A stretch of DNA of 64,000 nt from positions 310,001 through 374,000 of the forward strand of contig JAGYXB010001401.1 of NCBI GenBank assembly GCA_022495005.1, read 5' to 3'. The position numbers and the translations under genes were made by a program. This DNA is from Rhyacophila brunnea. Lineage: Eukaryota; Arthropoda; Insecta; Trichoptera; Rhyacophilidae. The first letter of the stretch is position 1. Every line of letters starts with the position of its first letter. Positions 35,069 through 46,215 of the stretch are shown here, one piece after another. The notes beneath the pieces were generated by a model. That model did no database searches and was not told the DNA's origin. It saw only the letters and a list, made by a program, of their open reading frames with translations.

Positions 35069-35829
35069 CATCAGATCATGATCAGAATTACGTTAACCTG
35101 TCTTAAATCCTGGATTTTTATATCTGTCCAATATCTGGGAATATATCTGGATTAAATATAGCATTGTTATTGCCAGATCTAGCAATTTTAACTAGGCATA
35201 TCTGTAGTATCTGGTATGTGGCATTAACTCTTATATCATCACTAACTTTATATTTTTATAACAACGCTATTTTTGTGATAAATAAGCTCACCGTCTGCCA
35301 TTTTTTTTGACGCCAAGAGTTAAAAAAAATTGCCGTCATTGATAATTCCATCTAACGAGAAAATTTTTGACCTGCCCTTTCTCTTTTTCTTCTTAAGAAG
35401 ATATAGAGAATTGATAAAAACTAAATTTCCAATTCCTTTGTATCGAAATATCAAGCAAACATTATGTAAAAAAATCGTGCAAGCTATAAATACTTAAGTA
35501 ATATATTAAACGATGCCGTCAAATTAGTGATCCCTCAGTTGTATTTTCGAGAAATATTACATTGCAAATATTTTCGGAAACATTAAATGATTTTTTTCAG
35601 AATTTCTGGCAAGTCTAGTATAATATAAACGGTATTTTTCATCACAATGAAAATTACGAGAGCGTTCGGCAGCTTTTTTGTAGTTTTTGAATAAAGGTAC
35701 TTAATTTGAATTTAGTTCTAAATTCAGGCGACAAGCAAAATGTTTTCGCCAATAATTTTATTAAAATTTATCCATAACAATATATTATAAATATGAATCG
35801 ATTTAGATATGCATCGCTTATAAATACTA
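35069..35829. other. No gene seen
   Basis: AT-rich. Recurrent TATCTGG-like motifs at 35110-35220 may be a decayed MITE; no ends found. Confidence 0.4.
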
Positions 35830-35831
35830 TA

Positions 35832-36181
35832 CTTCAGTTGGGGCACGGTCTAAAACGATCGAGACTACGCGACGAGAAGATTGTGCAAATGACGCGTGCA
35901 GAACAAAACATAATTTGTCATAAAAAGTCAACATGCGTCCATTTAATGTTATGTTTATTGTTATATTACTAATAATAATAAAATATTCATTGGCATGTTT
36001 TCTTTTTCAAGTAAATGGGTAACGTTTTTTAGTCAGCTTTACACGGTTTAAGAATTAATTCCCCCGTCTCCATCACAAAACAAATTGACGTGTTCACAGC
36101 TCGACTTTCATTCTCGGATTGGCAGCCAGTCCGAAATTTCATCGCACCTATAGTTGAAAACTATTTGCCGTTTCACTGAAA
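35832..36181. mobile_element. CTTCAG-ended MITE, copy 1
   Basis: Flanked by TA (35830-35831, 36182-36183). Ends CTTCAG and, inverted, TTTCAG. Shares its body with 39085-39388 (CACGGTCTAAAACGATCG, ACATGCGTCCATTTAATGTT, TTGACGTGTTCACAGCTCGA). It keeps about 45 bp after the left end that copy 2 lacks. No coding capacity. Confidence 0.75.
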
Positions 36182-36214
36182 TACCGTCTTAATATTTCAT
36201 TTGTAGATATATGC

Positions 36215-36285
36215 ATTTACGAAAGGATGCGTAGATCCTGAAGATGCCGAAAAACGGAACCCGGGTCACTAAAGCAGATTCCTAT
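36215..36285 (+). repeat. Hammerhead-like motif, possible Penelope-like terminal remnant
   Basis: GGATGCGTAGATC is followed by CTGAAGATGCCG, loop AAAA, then CGGAACCCGGGTC. The stem CCG/CGG between a CTGA box and a GAAC box resembles a degenerate hammerhead core. Conserved-box changes make activity unlikely. Confidence 0.35.
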
Positions 36286-36329
36286 ATTGTATTATATAAC
36301 ACCCATTAACTAAAAATTAACATACATAC

Positions 36330-36500
36330 TTTTCAAACACGTCAGAGAAATATGTGGTTACTAGAAGAAATATTTTTGTAAATAAATACGACGCCAGCTG
36401 AATTTCAACCCGCGCTCCTGGGATCCGCACCCACGTGGTCCATCAACTAAGCTATGTGCGTCCTATCTAATTTTGAAGAAATTAACTAGTAGTTTTTACA
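36330..36500 (-). mobile_element. SINE family B, minus orientation
   Basis: On the minus strand: A-box-like TAGCTTAGTTGA, B-box-like GGGTTGAAATTC, then GTATTTATTTAC and ACGTGTTTGAAAAGTATGTA, as in the family tail at 14700-14745. Upstream it has AACTACTAGTTAATTTC, which also flanks the copies at 45720-45745 and 46080-46100. Confidence 0.5.
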
Positions 36501-36654
36501 ATCCTCTCTGAAGCGCTTTTTAAATTTCGTTAATTTTTGACAATTTGCCTACCTAGTTATATATTATATATATATATATATTTTAAATAATTTGACATTT
36601 TTAAATACTGTGAATTATTCGTTGAACAAAAAAATAGTTTTTTAAATCTTGTAT

Positions 36655-36840
36655 AATAGCCTCGGTGATAGAGTAGCCGTTTCTGAAGCCGTTCGTAGCG
36701 GTTTTGATCCCGCGCATGGACCCATTAAGTAGGGTGAATGGCTAAAAATCCTCATAATAAAAGTGTGTCAATATAACCTCTGCTGTGTGGAAGTCCATAT
36801 TATGGTTCCTTTAGGAGCGAACATAGCAATTTACTTATTT
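36655..36840 (+). mobile_element. SINE family A with tRNA-like head
   Basis: Head with TAGCCTCGGTGA and B-box-like GGTTTTGATCCC, then a diverged core GGGTGAATGGCTAAAAATCC, CTCTGCTGTGTGGAAGTCCA and TTAGGAGCGAACATAG. This is one of the most complete copies of the family in the window. Confidence 0.6.
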
Positions 36841-37189
36841 ACCCTCAATCATAGCGGTCGACAGTAGATAAGTACTATGTTTTCAATAATATTATTAAAA
36901 GATATCTGTAAAATAAAAGCATGTTCCTATGTTGGTAAATCATTTTATTATTGGCGACAGCATTATGTGTTAGATTTCTGGATAATTTGGATCATTACAT
37001 TATAATATTGTTATCAATTTGTATTGTTCAATTTTTACAAAATTATTGGCCAAAAGATGTCCGATTCCTCTGAAAAAATCCGTCAATTATTATATTACTA
37101 TAATTATTACTATTACCGAAGTACCGAAGTGTTGCGGGGTAATTAAATATTGTAATACATTTGAGAGTTCCAGACTGTACGGTGACCAC

Positions 37190-37540
37190 AATGTTATCAC
37201 CGAAATGCGGGCCAGATCGATACGGAGTGAATTATTATGAATGCAAGTAGGGCGCCATAGCAGATAGCACCTGACTCGCCCAAACACTTGATGGGCCGGC
37301 AGTAGTGGCACACACCGCGCGGCCGGCAGGTGAGGTCTCGTTCCAATCTTGGCCACCTCTTCGCGCCCTCCTTCCCTCCCTGCCCTGCGCGGAGTCCCCG
37401 GCGGTGCGGACGCAACGGTAAATTCCTGATTTATCGGTCAGACTCGCGGAGGCTGTATGATCGAGGCTCGCCCGCCGCCCGGAAGAACTCGGGTGACCAA
37501 CCGTTTTATTCGATTGCACGTCGTTTATACTTAATACAAT
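37190..37540. promoter_or_regulatory. GC/CpG-rich island, candidate promoter or 5' exon
   Basis: A sharply GC-rich block (about 37250-37500) in AT-rich surroundings, with many CpGs. Plus-strand donor-like sites GGCAG/GTGAGG (37330) and CAACG/GTAAAT (about 37420) are present. On the minus strand a frame includes the Cys-rich DLTCRPRGVCHYC and RPIKCLGESGAICY. Both strands carry 70-95-codon frames, as expected by chance in GC-rich DNA, so coding is not established. It could be the 5' end of the gene holding the exon at 17497-17641 (same strand sense), but that link is conjecture. Confidence 0.4.
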
Positions 37541-39082
37541 AATTAATGATATCTCTTAATCTAATGTTTAATAAGATTATATCTTATGGCTCATGTATTT
37601 TATTTTAACATTCAATAATAAATTAAGGAAGGAAATAATTACATACTATAAAGCTACCGTAAACTGATGACCCAACGACTGGTTGGTAATAATTACAGTA
37701 AAAATAATATATTTCTTCACCAAAAAAATTGTCAGTTACCAGTCAATCCCAAGAATGGTTAGCCTTGATTCTTGTATAAAAAAAACTTGTGTAAAACATT
37801 ATTGTAAAATAAAACTTTATAAGGTCCTTTATGGTGTATTAAGAAATATAAAATGATAACTCAATTAACATGAAAGTTCGGCTTACCAAAAGCTTCTAGC
37901 AGAAAATACGAATCTTGCAGTTTTTACAGAAGCTTAAATTAAACAATATTTTTTTAAGTCAACGATACAATTTAAATTACAAAAAGTTACAATATTTGAA
38001 TTGGTTATATTATATATATGTATGTTTATACTATCCGTGGATTTATCCGACTACTTTATCATATTATGTATTTGTGTACATTCTGTAGTTTAAAGATTAG
38101 AATATAATATATTCATAATAGTTATATTTGATTACGTAGGGGTTACATGCAATCTTTGATAGTATTGACCTATGCGCCCCTGATAACTATATTAGAAATA
38201 AATCGAAAGTATTAGTTGTTTATTCTATCAGGATGCAGAACTAATCTGCCATTTTTAACTGTGTTCGATCAAACTGCTTGTGGTTTTGTATATTTTTTTA
38301 AACGGGGCCCTTTTAGCGAATTAGGTATACTTCCAAGTACTTTTTATGATTTTTCTATTTACCCTTCATGCTGTGAACGTATTGCACACGTTTTTAATAT
38401 TATCATGAAGCAATTTCTATGGTTCTATGGCAGTGGCGAAGAGTGACTTTTGGAAAGCGGTAGGCTGTGAAGATCATAGAAAAAGAGCTAGCCTGTCAAG
38501 TATACTTACGGGAAATAAGAAGATATTACGATATCACTACTGATAAAAAGGTAGGTACACACCAATGACAACGGCACACTAAATCGATGAAATTTTCATA
38601 GCTCACACGATATAAAATAACTGAACGATAGATGTAAATTATGTACCTATAATCATAGACATTTATACACATCAAAAATCATTAGATAACATTTATTTTT
38701 ACTTTTAAAAACAATCTAAGTATATTTGTATGTGATCGATTGAATGCCATACATTATCTTATTGTTAATTATTTTGGTCAAAGGTGTAGTCATAAACAAT
38801 AATATTATGCGCAAAGGTTTTAGGCTTCGCCTGTCGAGCCTACCGTATTGCATACATTTCGGTAGATGTGGCTGAGGTCACGTGACCTAACGGTCATACA
38901 AAATAAATCTGAATTCCCAACAAATGAATATAATAGTTTAAAACAGATAGCGCTGTCGCATATTTTGTACCTTTGATAAATTCAATATGTATTTGAAGAT
39001 TCCGACGACAGATGGGTCTGTTTATTTTTTGAAATTATAGTGTCTTTAGTCTATTTTTCTTAAAAGGTAGGCTTTAAGGCTA
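37541..39082. other. No gene seen
   Basis: AT-rich. A GC-richer stretch at 38815-38905 has no recognised motif. Confidence 0.45.
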
Positions 39083-39084
39083 TA

Positions 39085-39388
39085 CTTCAGCTGGGGTACG
39101 GTCTAAAACGATCGTGACTACGCGACATAAAAATTCAACATGCGTCCATTTAATGTTATGTTTATTGTTCTATTAGTAATGATAATAATATATTCATTGA
39201 CATGTTTTCTTTTTCAAGTAAATGGGTAACGTTTATTAGTCATCTTTACACAATTTAAGAATTAATTCCCCCGACACCATAACACAACAAATTGACGTGT
39301 TCACAGCTCGACTTTCGTTCTCCGATTGGCAGCGAGTCCGAAATTTCGTCGCACCTATAGTTTAAAATTATTTGCCGTTTCACTGAAG
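39085..39388. mobile_element. CTTCAG-ended MITE, copy 2
   Basis: Perfect CTTCAG/CTGAAG ends and TA on both sides (39083-39084, 39389-39390). 304 bp; body as in copy 1 with a deletion after CGACTACGCGAC. It interrupts the coding-like sequence to its right. Confidence 0.8.
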
Positions 39389-39687
39389 TATGCTCTTAAA
39401 TGTTTAAATAATCGCCTAGCATGGAGCCTTCGTTCTATGGCGCGATCGATGCGTTCGACATGTCTGATGTATACCATACCCACGACTGTCACCTGACTCC
39501 GGTATCATCTCAAGTCTTCCGATGACGGAAGTAAGATCGGTGGTTTGGGATCAGTTGTGGCCTCAATACTTAACTGGTTTTTTCGTATGCCCCCACGGGC
39601 TAGCCCGTTCACGGCATCGATCCAATACAATACGAATGCGGCATCAAGTTGTTCGGTGCCACTAACGAATGCACCACGTGCTGCCAT
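39389..39687 (-). pseudogene. Unidentified coding-like sequence, broken
   Basis: GC-richer than its flanks. The minus strand opens with MAARGAFVSGTEQLDAAFV at 39687, then LYWIDAVNGLARGGIRKN and EATTDPKPPILLPSSEDLR, and meets TGA at about 39505. Beyond that single stop the same frame stays open and protein-like (YRSQVTVVGMVYIRHVER, IDRAIERRLHARRLF) until it runs into the CTTCAG MITE. I do not recognise the family. A stop plus an insertion suggest a pseudogene or a decayed transposon gene; if the TGA is real termination, it could be a 60-residue frame. No matching splice sites were found. Confidence 0.4.
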
Positions 39688-39944
39688 ACACCGACATTAA
39701 TAATAATATATCTGATTTAAGCGGTCACATGTTACATCCAAAATAGCGTACTCGAATATCTACAATACTATAGTATCAAAAGGTATAAAGCTCTGAGCCG
39801 AAGGGCGCAATACATATAATGTTAACGTTAAGATGTAAAAGTAAAACTAATTATCTATGAACTCTATGCATAGGTGACAACTGACAGTCGTAGAATAGAT
39901 TAACACAATAGAAATGCGAAAGTCAGTCGCCAAAGATCAAGACA

Positions 39945-40155
39945 TGTTCCAACCTAATAAGATCATATTATGGGCCTCCACAGAGTGGACGTTTATACTA
40001 ACAGATTTTGTTTTTACAAGATATGGATGTCAGCCACTTGCTCAACCTATTAGGTCCTTACTCTGGCTCATACACAAATTGAAAACACTATGTGTACTTG
40101 CCAGACCCGGGATTCAATCCTGGAACCCATGACGCTATAGGCCGACGCTTAAGCC
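39945..40155 (-). mobile_element. SINE family A, minus orientation
   Basis: On the minus strand: head with B box GGATTGAATCCC and GGTCTGGCAAGTAC, then the core GGTTGAGCAAGTGGCTGACA, TCCATATC, CCACTCTGTGGAGGCCCATA and ATTAGGTTGGAACATG. Nearly complete. The frame at 39914-40132 only reflects it. Confidence 0.7.
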
Positions 40156-41897
40156 GCGTGGGAGGTAACAAAATAATCACCATCATTGCAAAGTCTTTTT
40201 TGGCGATCAAAATTGTCGCCATTTTTTTAAAATTATGATTTCCCATAAATTATTAAAATGTTTAGTTAATTGGTAAAAGTATGAAAACTTTGGGACAGTT
40301 TTGATGTAGGGATATTATCCAGAGAAAAGTGTCATACCGCCCATCAGTCCGGCAGATCAGGGATATACAGAGAATCAACCACACTTTGTGCCACTTGAGC
40401 GCAGTGGTTGAACACCAAATCTGAGACTTCTTGCTATATGTGGTAACTTCTGGTGATCATCGTGTGCAGAGAGTTGTATATTTATAATGTCGAGGGTACG
40501 AATACTAAGGTGGGTCGGTACGTCGTTAGATCCGATTAATCTAGAGGTCTCTATAAGATTTATGAAATACCCATAGAATGCACATGTCTGCTGGGCAGCC
40601 TCTAGAGGACATAGGCGAAAAGTCGAAAAAGTTGCAGAGAGAGAGAGGTTGTGATAAGGGCGTTTGTGTAATCAGCCATGGACCTGAATGAACTGCAGCG
40701 TCAATTTAAGTAAGAAGGTATTATATAAAGTTAAACATAGATTTTTGGTACCTAAGTACTTATATTCGATAATGTTAACACATATGAAACAGGTTTTTAA
40801 ATAATATGTTCTTATGTGGTGAATAGTAAGGGACGTATTATATTATTTATACAACTGGTACTCAAAAATGGGGGAAAGATATACAATAACGAAGGGGTAT
40901 TATGAAGTTAGCAATTGGAATGGCCCTATAGAGCTGTATGTAGCAAACAAGAAAAAAATTGTCAAAATAATCGCCGACATCAATTAATTCTGGTAACGGA
41001 TATGGTAAAAAAAGAACAGAATAATAATAATTTCTCTGCATCGAAATAAATTGAATTGTGTTGCCATAAGTAGGCTATCATTTTTTTTGATACTGTCCGC
41101 ACTCTACACGAACAAGTAAAGTTGACTATAAAAGGGTTAACAAGTAAAACACGTTTAATAAGAGACATCAGGTCAAGGGCATGTTCCTTCGCAAAGCGTT
41201 GGAAAAACGGTTAAATTTTCATAAAGAGGTCAAAAAGAAAGCTGCAAGTAATTATTTCGTTTTATGGATATTTTTACATACATAAGTAAAACAGGTAGTG
41301 TTTTTTTTATTGAATGTAGGTTAATCATATCGATTTTGTAGAAGAGTATTATTATTAATTATTGGAAATTACTTTTGCTTAAGGGTATGAGTATAATGTA
41401 AAGGTCGAAATTAAAGAAATATAGATATTTTAGTGATCAATATTTTTTTTGAGAAGATATGTGTCATTATGATACCATATTATCTTTTCGCATAATGCGA
41501 ATCAACAATCACATAACATATGTGTTTACCATTAAAGTTTTAAGCGTCTTCCTTATAAAAAAAAACTTTAAATTAATCTAAACGTAAATTTTATTTTGTA
41601 ACATATTTTTGGTAAACTTTTTATCGGAGTTTTCAATTAAATGTAGTTTTATAAAACAATTAAGTAATACGTTGGTATATTACGGTAATTTAATATAATA
41701 TGATTCTCTAAAGTCTAAATGATTCATTCTTTCCCACTCAAAAGATGCCAAAATTAAAATGCAAAATCAGTATAGTATACCTAGTAAAAACAGAATGTTG
41801 CATTTTCTTAAAAATTACGAGATAATCGTAAACTCCAATTGAAGATTTACCAAATATATTTTACAACATACCAAAAGAATAATTTGAAAAGTTGCAA
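40156..41897. other. No gene seen
   Basis: Contains a GC-richer stretch at 40330-40690 that may be old LINE-derived sequence, but no diagnostic motif could be read. The rest is AT-rich. Confidence 0.4.
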
Positions 41898-41898
41898 C

Positions 41899-42117
41899 AA
41901 CCAAAGACAGGCGGCTCTCGTGGTGCAGTGCATAAGGCGCATGCCTTCCACCCGAGAGTTCTGGGTTCGATTCCCGGTCAGGATACAATATTGATGTGTT
42001 TTTTTCTCAAAGCCTGGGTGTTTGTGATTGTTTAAAATTACTAACAACCACCTTATACGAAAAAGCAAGGACATGGTTATTAATACATAATTCTAAAAAA
42101 AAAAAAAACCAAAGACA
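41899..42117 (+). mobile_element. tRNA-derived SINE with target duplication
   Basis: Perfect 11-bp duplications AACCAAAGACA at 41899-41909 and 42107-42117. The body has A-box-like TGGTGCAGTGCA, B box GGTTCGATTCCC, a short tRNA-unrelated part and a 3' A-run. Internal pol III promoter plus poly-A and duplication is diagnostic of a SINE. The clean duplication marks a recent insertion. It lacks the cores of families A and B. Confidence 0.9.
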
Positions 42118-43314
42118 TACGGTATCATAATGACACAAATATAATTATTACAAAATTTACAGATTGTTCAGGCGTAAAAACGCATTAAATCCCATCTCAA
42201 ATAGTTATTTATATTATTAAATTTCATTTTCGACCTTTAAACGGTTCGTGGGCCTTAAGCAAAATTCTACATTTCTGCATTTTTATATAAAGAGTTATCA
42301 ACTATTAAAACATTCATTATTATGAAATATATAAAATTAAAACTTATCAGATTGATTGTCTCATCAAATAAAATGGGGTGTAAAGTATAAACACATCTAT
42401 AATACATTTTATTGAGAATAAGTAATAAGATAAACGTCTCATAAGTAGTCACTAGGTCGCATTCATAATGTGCTCGCACAATTGACAAGGGGTGACAGTT
42501 TAAAAGGAAATGAGACCCAGTTCAATCACAATATGGAAACTGTTATATTGTGATGGAAGACATATTTAAACCGCACATAATTAATAGTGTACCGGTATTG
42601 TAATAAGTTTAATGTTTTACGCATTTTCTTCAAGAATAATAAAAATACAGTTGTTTAGTAGATATTGTGTCAGTAATTATAAACATTTTTTTATCAGCTG
42701 AATGAACCTTTGGAGCATTTTATAAAATCTCGTGGAACTCTTACTTGACACATATTACTTAATTCGGAAGGGTAAATGAAAAAAAGAATGTAAAAATTAA
42801 TAAGCAACAAAATGCCATCAATTATTGGCAAACTAAAATTTTCCCTTATTATCTGTAGCCTCAAAATATATTTATCTAATGTCATTAGTTTTGCAATTAA
42901 TGTATGTAAATACAGTTGCTGGTAACCCCGCTGTGTCTAAATTTTAGTGTGTTATTTTCCACCATGAATATAATAAAATCAAAAACAAGATCTCGACTTA
43001 TTAATACCAACCATAATAATTGTTTACGATTTGGATTATTTTTTTACTCTTTCTTGTGTTTTATCTCTTTTTATTTTCTATATGTAACTGTATAAGTGTT
43101 TTATGCTTCTTTTGTATATGCCCTCACAGGCGTTTAAATGTAAATACATGTAAAATCTACCGATATAATAAATGTAACACTTAATACTTAAATCTTGTTT
43201 TTTTAAAAATCCAATGTGTGCCCGTCGCTATTATCCCAAATGCGCCCGCTACCGCAAAAAGGTTAAGAACCCCTATCTAAGAATCTACTGTATTTTAATT
43301 AAAATACTGATATA
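42118..43314. other. No gene seen
   Basis: AT-rich. The pyrimidine-rich stretch at 43030-43190 may be an untranslated 3' end of a retroelement, not proven. Confidence 0.4.
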
Positions 43315-43660
43315 TACTCCCTCGACTCGACTCCGAGGCACGATAAAGGAACGGTTCTCGACAATATGTCTGAGACGAATTCTGCAGTTTTTTGGACATA
43401 TTGTCAGGCGCAGACCGGACAACCTGGAGAGACTGGTGGTTTTGGGTGGCCTCCAGGGAAGGCGAAGCAGAGGGAGAGCGTCTGCGCATTAGATCGACCA
43501 AGCGAAAGAACTGATTGGGGGCACCATCCATTCTACCCTGAGAGAAGCGGAAGATCGAGAAGGATGGAAAATCTTGGTCGCTCAAAGGATGACGATATTC
43601 AAATGTGGTCACGATCCTCAGCCATGAGTGTACGACCAGGAAGAAGAGATATACACCCAC
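43315..43660 (+). mobile_element. LINE ORF2 C-terminal fragment (RRRPDNLERL family)
   Basis: Frame pieces: RGTIKERFSTICLRRILQFF, GHIVRRRPDNLERLVVLGGL, QGRRSRGRA, then IHSTLREAEDREGWKILV and CGHDPQP. Same family as the element split by the mariner at 31385-33375. 5' truncated, with at least two frame breaks. Confidence 0.75.
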
Positions 43661-43764
43661 TACCTATTCAAATAAAGTTCAATGGAGTTTTCTAAAGAAT
43701 ATAAATGGATTTAACTTTGAATTAATTTTATTTATATCGAATCAAGATTTGCTAATGTCACAAC

Positions 43765-44506
43765 TAGGGAATCCAATCCCGAGCCAAAATTCTGATCCCG
43801 GGATTTTGGGATTACAATTTGACAATCCGGGGATCCCGGGAATGGCATTTTTTTCCATTGTTATTATACAATTTTTATATTTACAAATAATATTGATAAA
43901 ATCGGTCAAAAATAAATCTAGTATAATTTATACTATTTAAGACATTTATTGTTAATATTGTATATCTACGTTCAATCTTGGAAATACATAAGTTTTATGG
44001 AGTAAATAATATTGTAATATAAATAATAATGTGAATTTAATATGAAATTGGTGTTTCTGATAGTAAAGACTTAATGAATGGATTAGTGAGATTTAAAATA
44101 GTAAAGCAAATAATCATGGTGTACTTATGGCCTTCCCGCTTCATAAATCTAATTAGTCAGCCAAATATGAAACTGCCGTAAAACGTATGAAATCATGGCG
44201 GAATTGCTTTGTTAAAAAGTGCGAAGCATTGTTTTTTCCAATTTTTTTCATTTTTATTGATTTATGTGAAAAAATAAAATGAATCGGCAACTTACACATG
44301 GATATAAATCAAACTTCATTCAAACTCAGTTTATTTCTAATGTAGTTATTTGTTATTAAAAGTATTTTTTCTGTATACCTATATATATTTTATTTTCCAT
44401 AAAAATTGATAAAAAAATCAATCCCGAAAGTTTCGGGATTATGTTTATCAATCCCGGGATTCATAGGTATCAAAAATAGCTCGGGATCCCGGGATTGGAA
44501 TCCCTA
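43765..44506. mobile_element. Non-autonomous hAT element with ATCCCGGGAT subterminal repeats
   Basis: Inverted ends TAGGGAATCCAATCCCG and TAGGGATTCCAATCCCG. The flanks GTCACAAC (43757-43764) and GTCACAAT (44507-44514) are an 8-bp duplication with one mismatch, fitting nTnnnnAn. Palindromic CCCGGG units cluster within about 100 bp of each end. The 742 bp has no transposase. Confidence 0.88.
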
Positions 44507-44514
44507 GTCACAAT

Positions 44515-45041
44515 GCTGTACTGATGCAATGACCCGGTTTATACTTTTAGATATATATTAGATTAATAAAGTTCACCATAAAATGAGCGATTACCAAAAT
44601 ATTATTATGATTACGCAATAAATGAGAATGATTTACATTTAAGTTTTAATGTCATTTAAAATCTAAATACCGTATGGTGTATAGCATGATTGATAGTGGT
44701 ATTTTAACCTACTTGAATATGACAATATAATCATAAACGATTGTCTCAGTAAAGTTCAGTGAAATAATCTGTAAAAAACATTACATCACGATTGAACCGA
44801 TTCAAAACTCCGTTGTAGCATTTTCCTGGGAAATAAAATTTATTTTTAATAATATGTATTTGAAAACAATTTACAATAATAATATATTACCTACTTATTC
44901 GTTGCGAAACTTTTGCGAGACGGTATTATGTTAATCTGTTTAATCTGTGAATGCAATGTGATTTAATGTGTGAAGAAGTCTTAAATATCATCACGAGACA
45001 ACGAAGAACTGACTGACATTTTGAAAATTGTATTTATACCG
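44515..45041. other. No gene seen
   Basis: AT-rich without recognised structure. Confidence 0.45.
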
Positions 45042-45785
45042 TAGATTCTAATTCTACAGTGTAGAAGACAACATAAATATATTGCTACATAAAACAGACA
45101 TCAATAATTAAGTTGCATAGAGTCATAACTCACGTATTCCAAAAATTGAGTTTTGAGATAGGCACAAAAAACCAGCAGGCACTGTTTTTTTGATTAGAAG
45201 AAAACTATTGAACTCCCTTGAATATTAATGAGCGAGTCGATTTACATTTAAAAATATATATATTATTCCTAAGGCTGTGAGAGACAGCACCCAATAAGAA
45301 ATAGAGCTTCCTGATTGGTTAGAAAGGCCTTGATGACAGTACTCACATTATTCATTGAAAAATGTGAATATGACACCAACAGTCAACTTTGTCAACGATT
45401 TTCACACGGTTTAAAGTGACCTTTGATAGCCAACTATTTTTTTTATATACCTACCTAAATTACTGATTTTAGAATCTTAACTTAAAATGACAAAATTGCA
45501 AAATGTGAGTTATGACTCTAAGCGACTCAATTATGCAGATACTATAAATTATAATATAATAAATTACTTATTTTATTCAACGAATAAGACATAATATTAA
45601 TTGAGAATGTGACATTATATATATTGAACATATATAGATTGAAAACATCCCATTCATATACCCACTGGATTCACGCCAGTGTGCTTTAATAATTAAACTT
45701 CGGGCATCCTACCTAATTGCGACGATTTTAACTAGTAGTTATTACATGATAACTATTATCAAATTACACTGACGCGAATTCAGCA
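45042..45785 (-). repeat. SINE-B-bearing repeat, unit 1 (interrupted by MITE)
   Basis: Blocks ATTGCTACATAAAAC, TTTTATTCAACGAATAAGAC, GAAAACATCCCAT, CCCACTGGATTC, CGGGCATCCTACCTAATT and TTAACTAGTAGTT recur in the same order in unit 2 at 45870-46140. The interval 45119-45519 is an insertion absent from unit 2. CACTGGATTCACGCCAGTG folds back on itself and on a more distal ACACTGACGCGAATTCAG. Confidence 0.6.
45119..45519. mobile_element. TIR MITE with AGAGTCATAACTCAC ends
   Basis: Ends AGAGTCATAACTCACGT and, inverted, AGAGTCATAACTCACAT. Unit 2 of the surrounding repeat gives the uninterrupted state. Target duplication not clear. 401 bp, AT-rich, non-coding. Confidence 0.65.
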
Positions 45786-45869
45786 AATATATTTCCATGA
45801 ACAGAAATCATAAGTTTATTAAGTATGACACACGGTTCAAAACCACATTCGGTTTCAGTCTATGGATTC

Positions 45870-46215
45870 CCTATAAATCTATTGCTACATAAAACGGAAA
45901 TAAATAATTATGCATATACTGTTTCTTTTATTCAATGAGTAAGACACAATGTTTGTAAATGTAACATTCTATATATAATTTAACATACATAAAATGAAAA
46001 CATCCCATGCCTGTGCCCACTGGATTCTCGCCAGTATGATTTTCTAATTAAACTACGGGCATTCTACTTAATTACGACGATTTTAACTAGTAGTTCTTAC
46101 ATGAAATGGATATCAAATCACACTGGTGCGAATCCAGCGGTTACAGTCACGTTGGGTGTCGTATTTTTTCTAAAAAAGATCTTTTCTAATGGGTATATGC
46201 TTGTGTTCGAAATAT
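45870..46215. repeat. SINE-B-bearing repeat, unit 2
   Basis: Second unit of the direct pair. It ends in CGTATTTTTTCTAA, then TTTTCTAATGGGTATATGC and GTGTTCGAAATATATGTTAC, the tail of SINE family B. Confidence 0.55.

Noticed and set aside
37235..37542. Protein-coding genes on both strands of the CpG-rich island
   Set aside because: Long frames on both strands are expected by chance in GC-rich DNA; no domain or splice pair singles one out.
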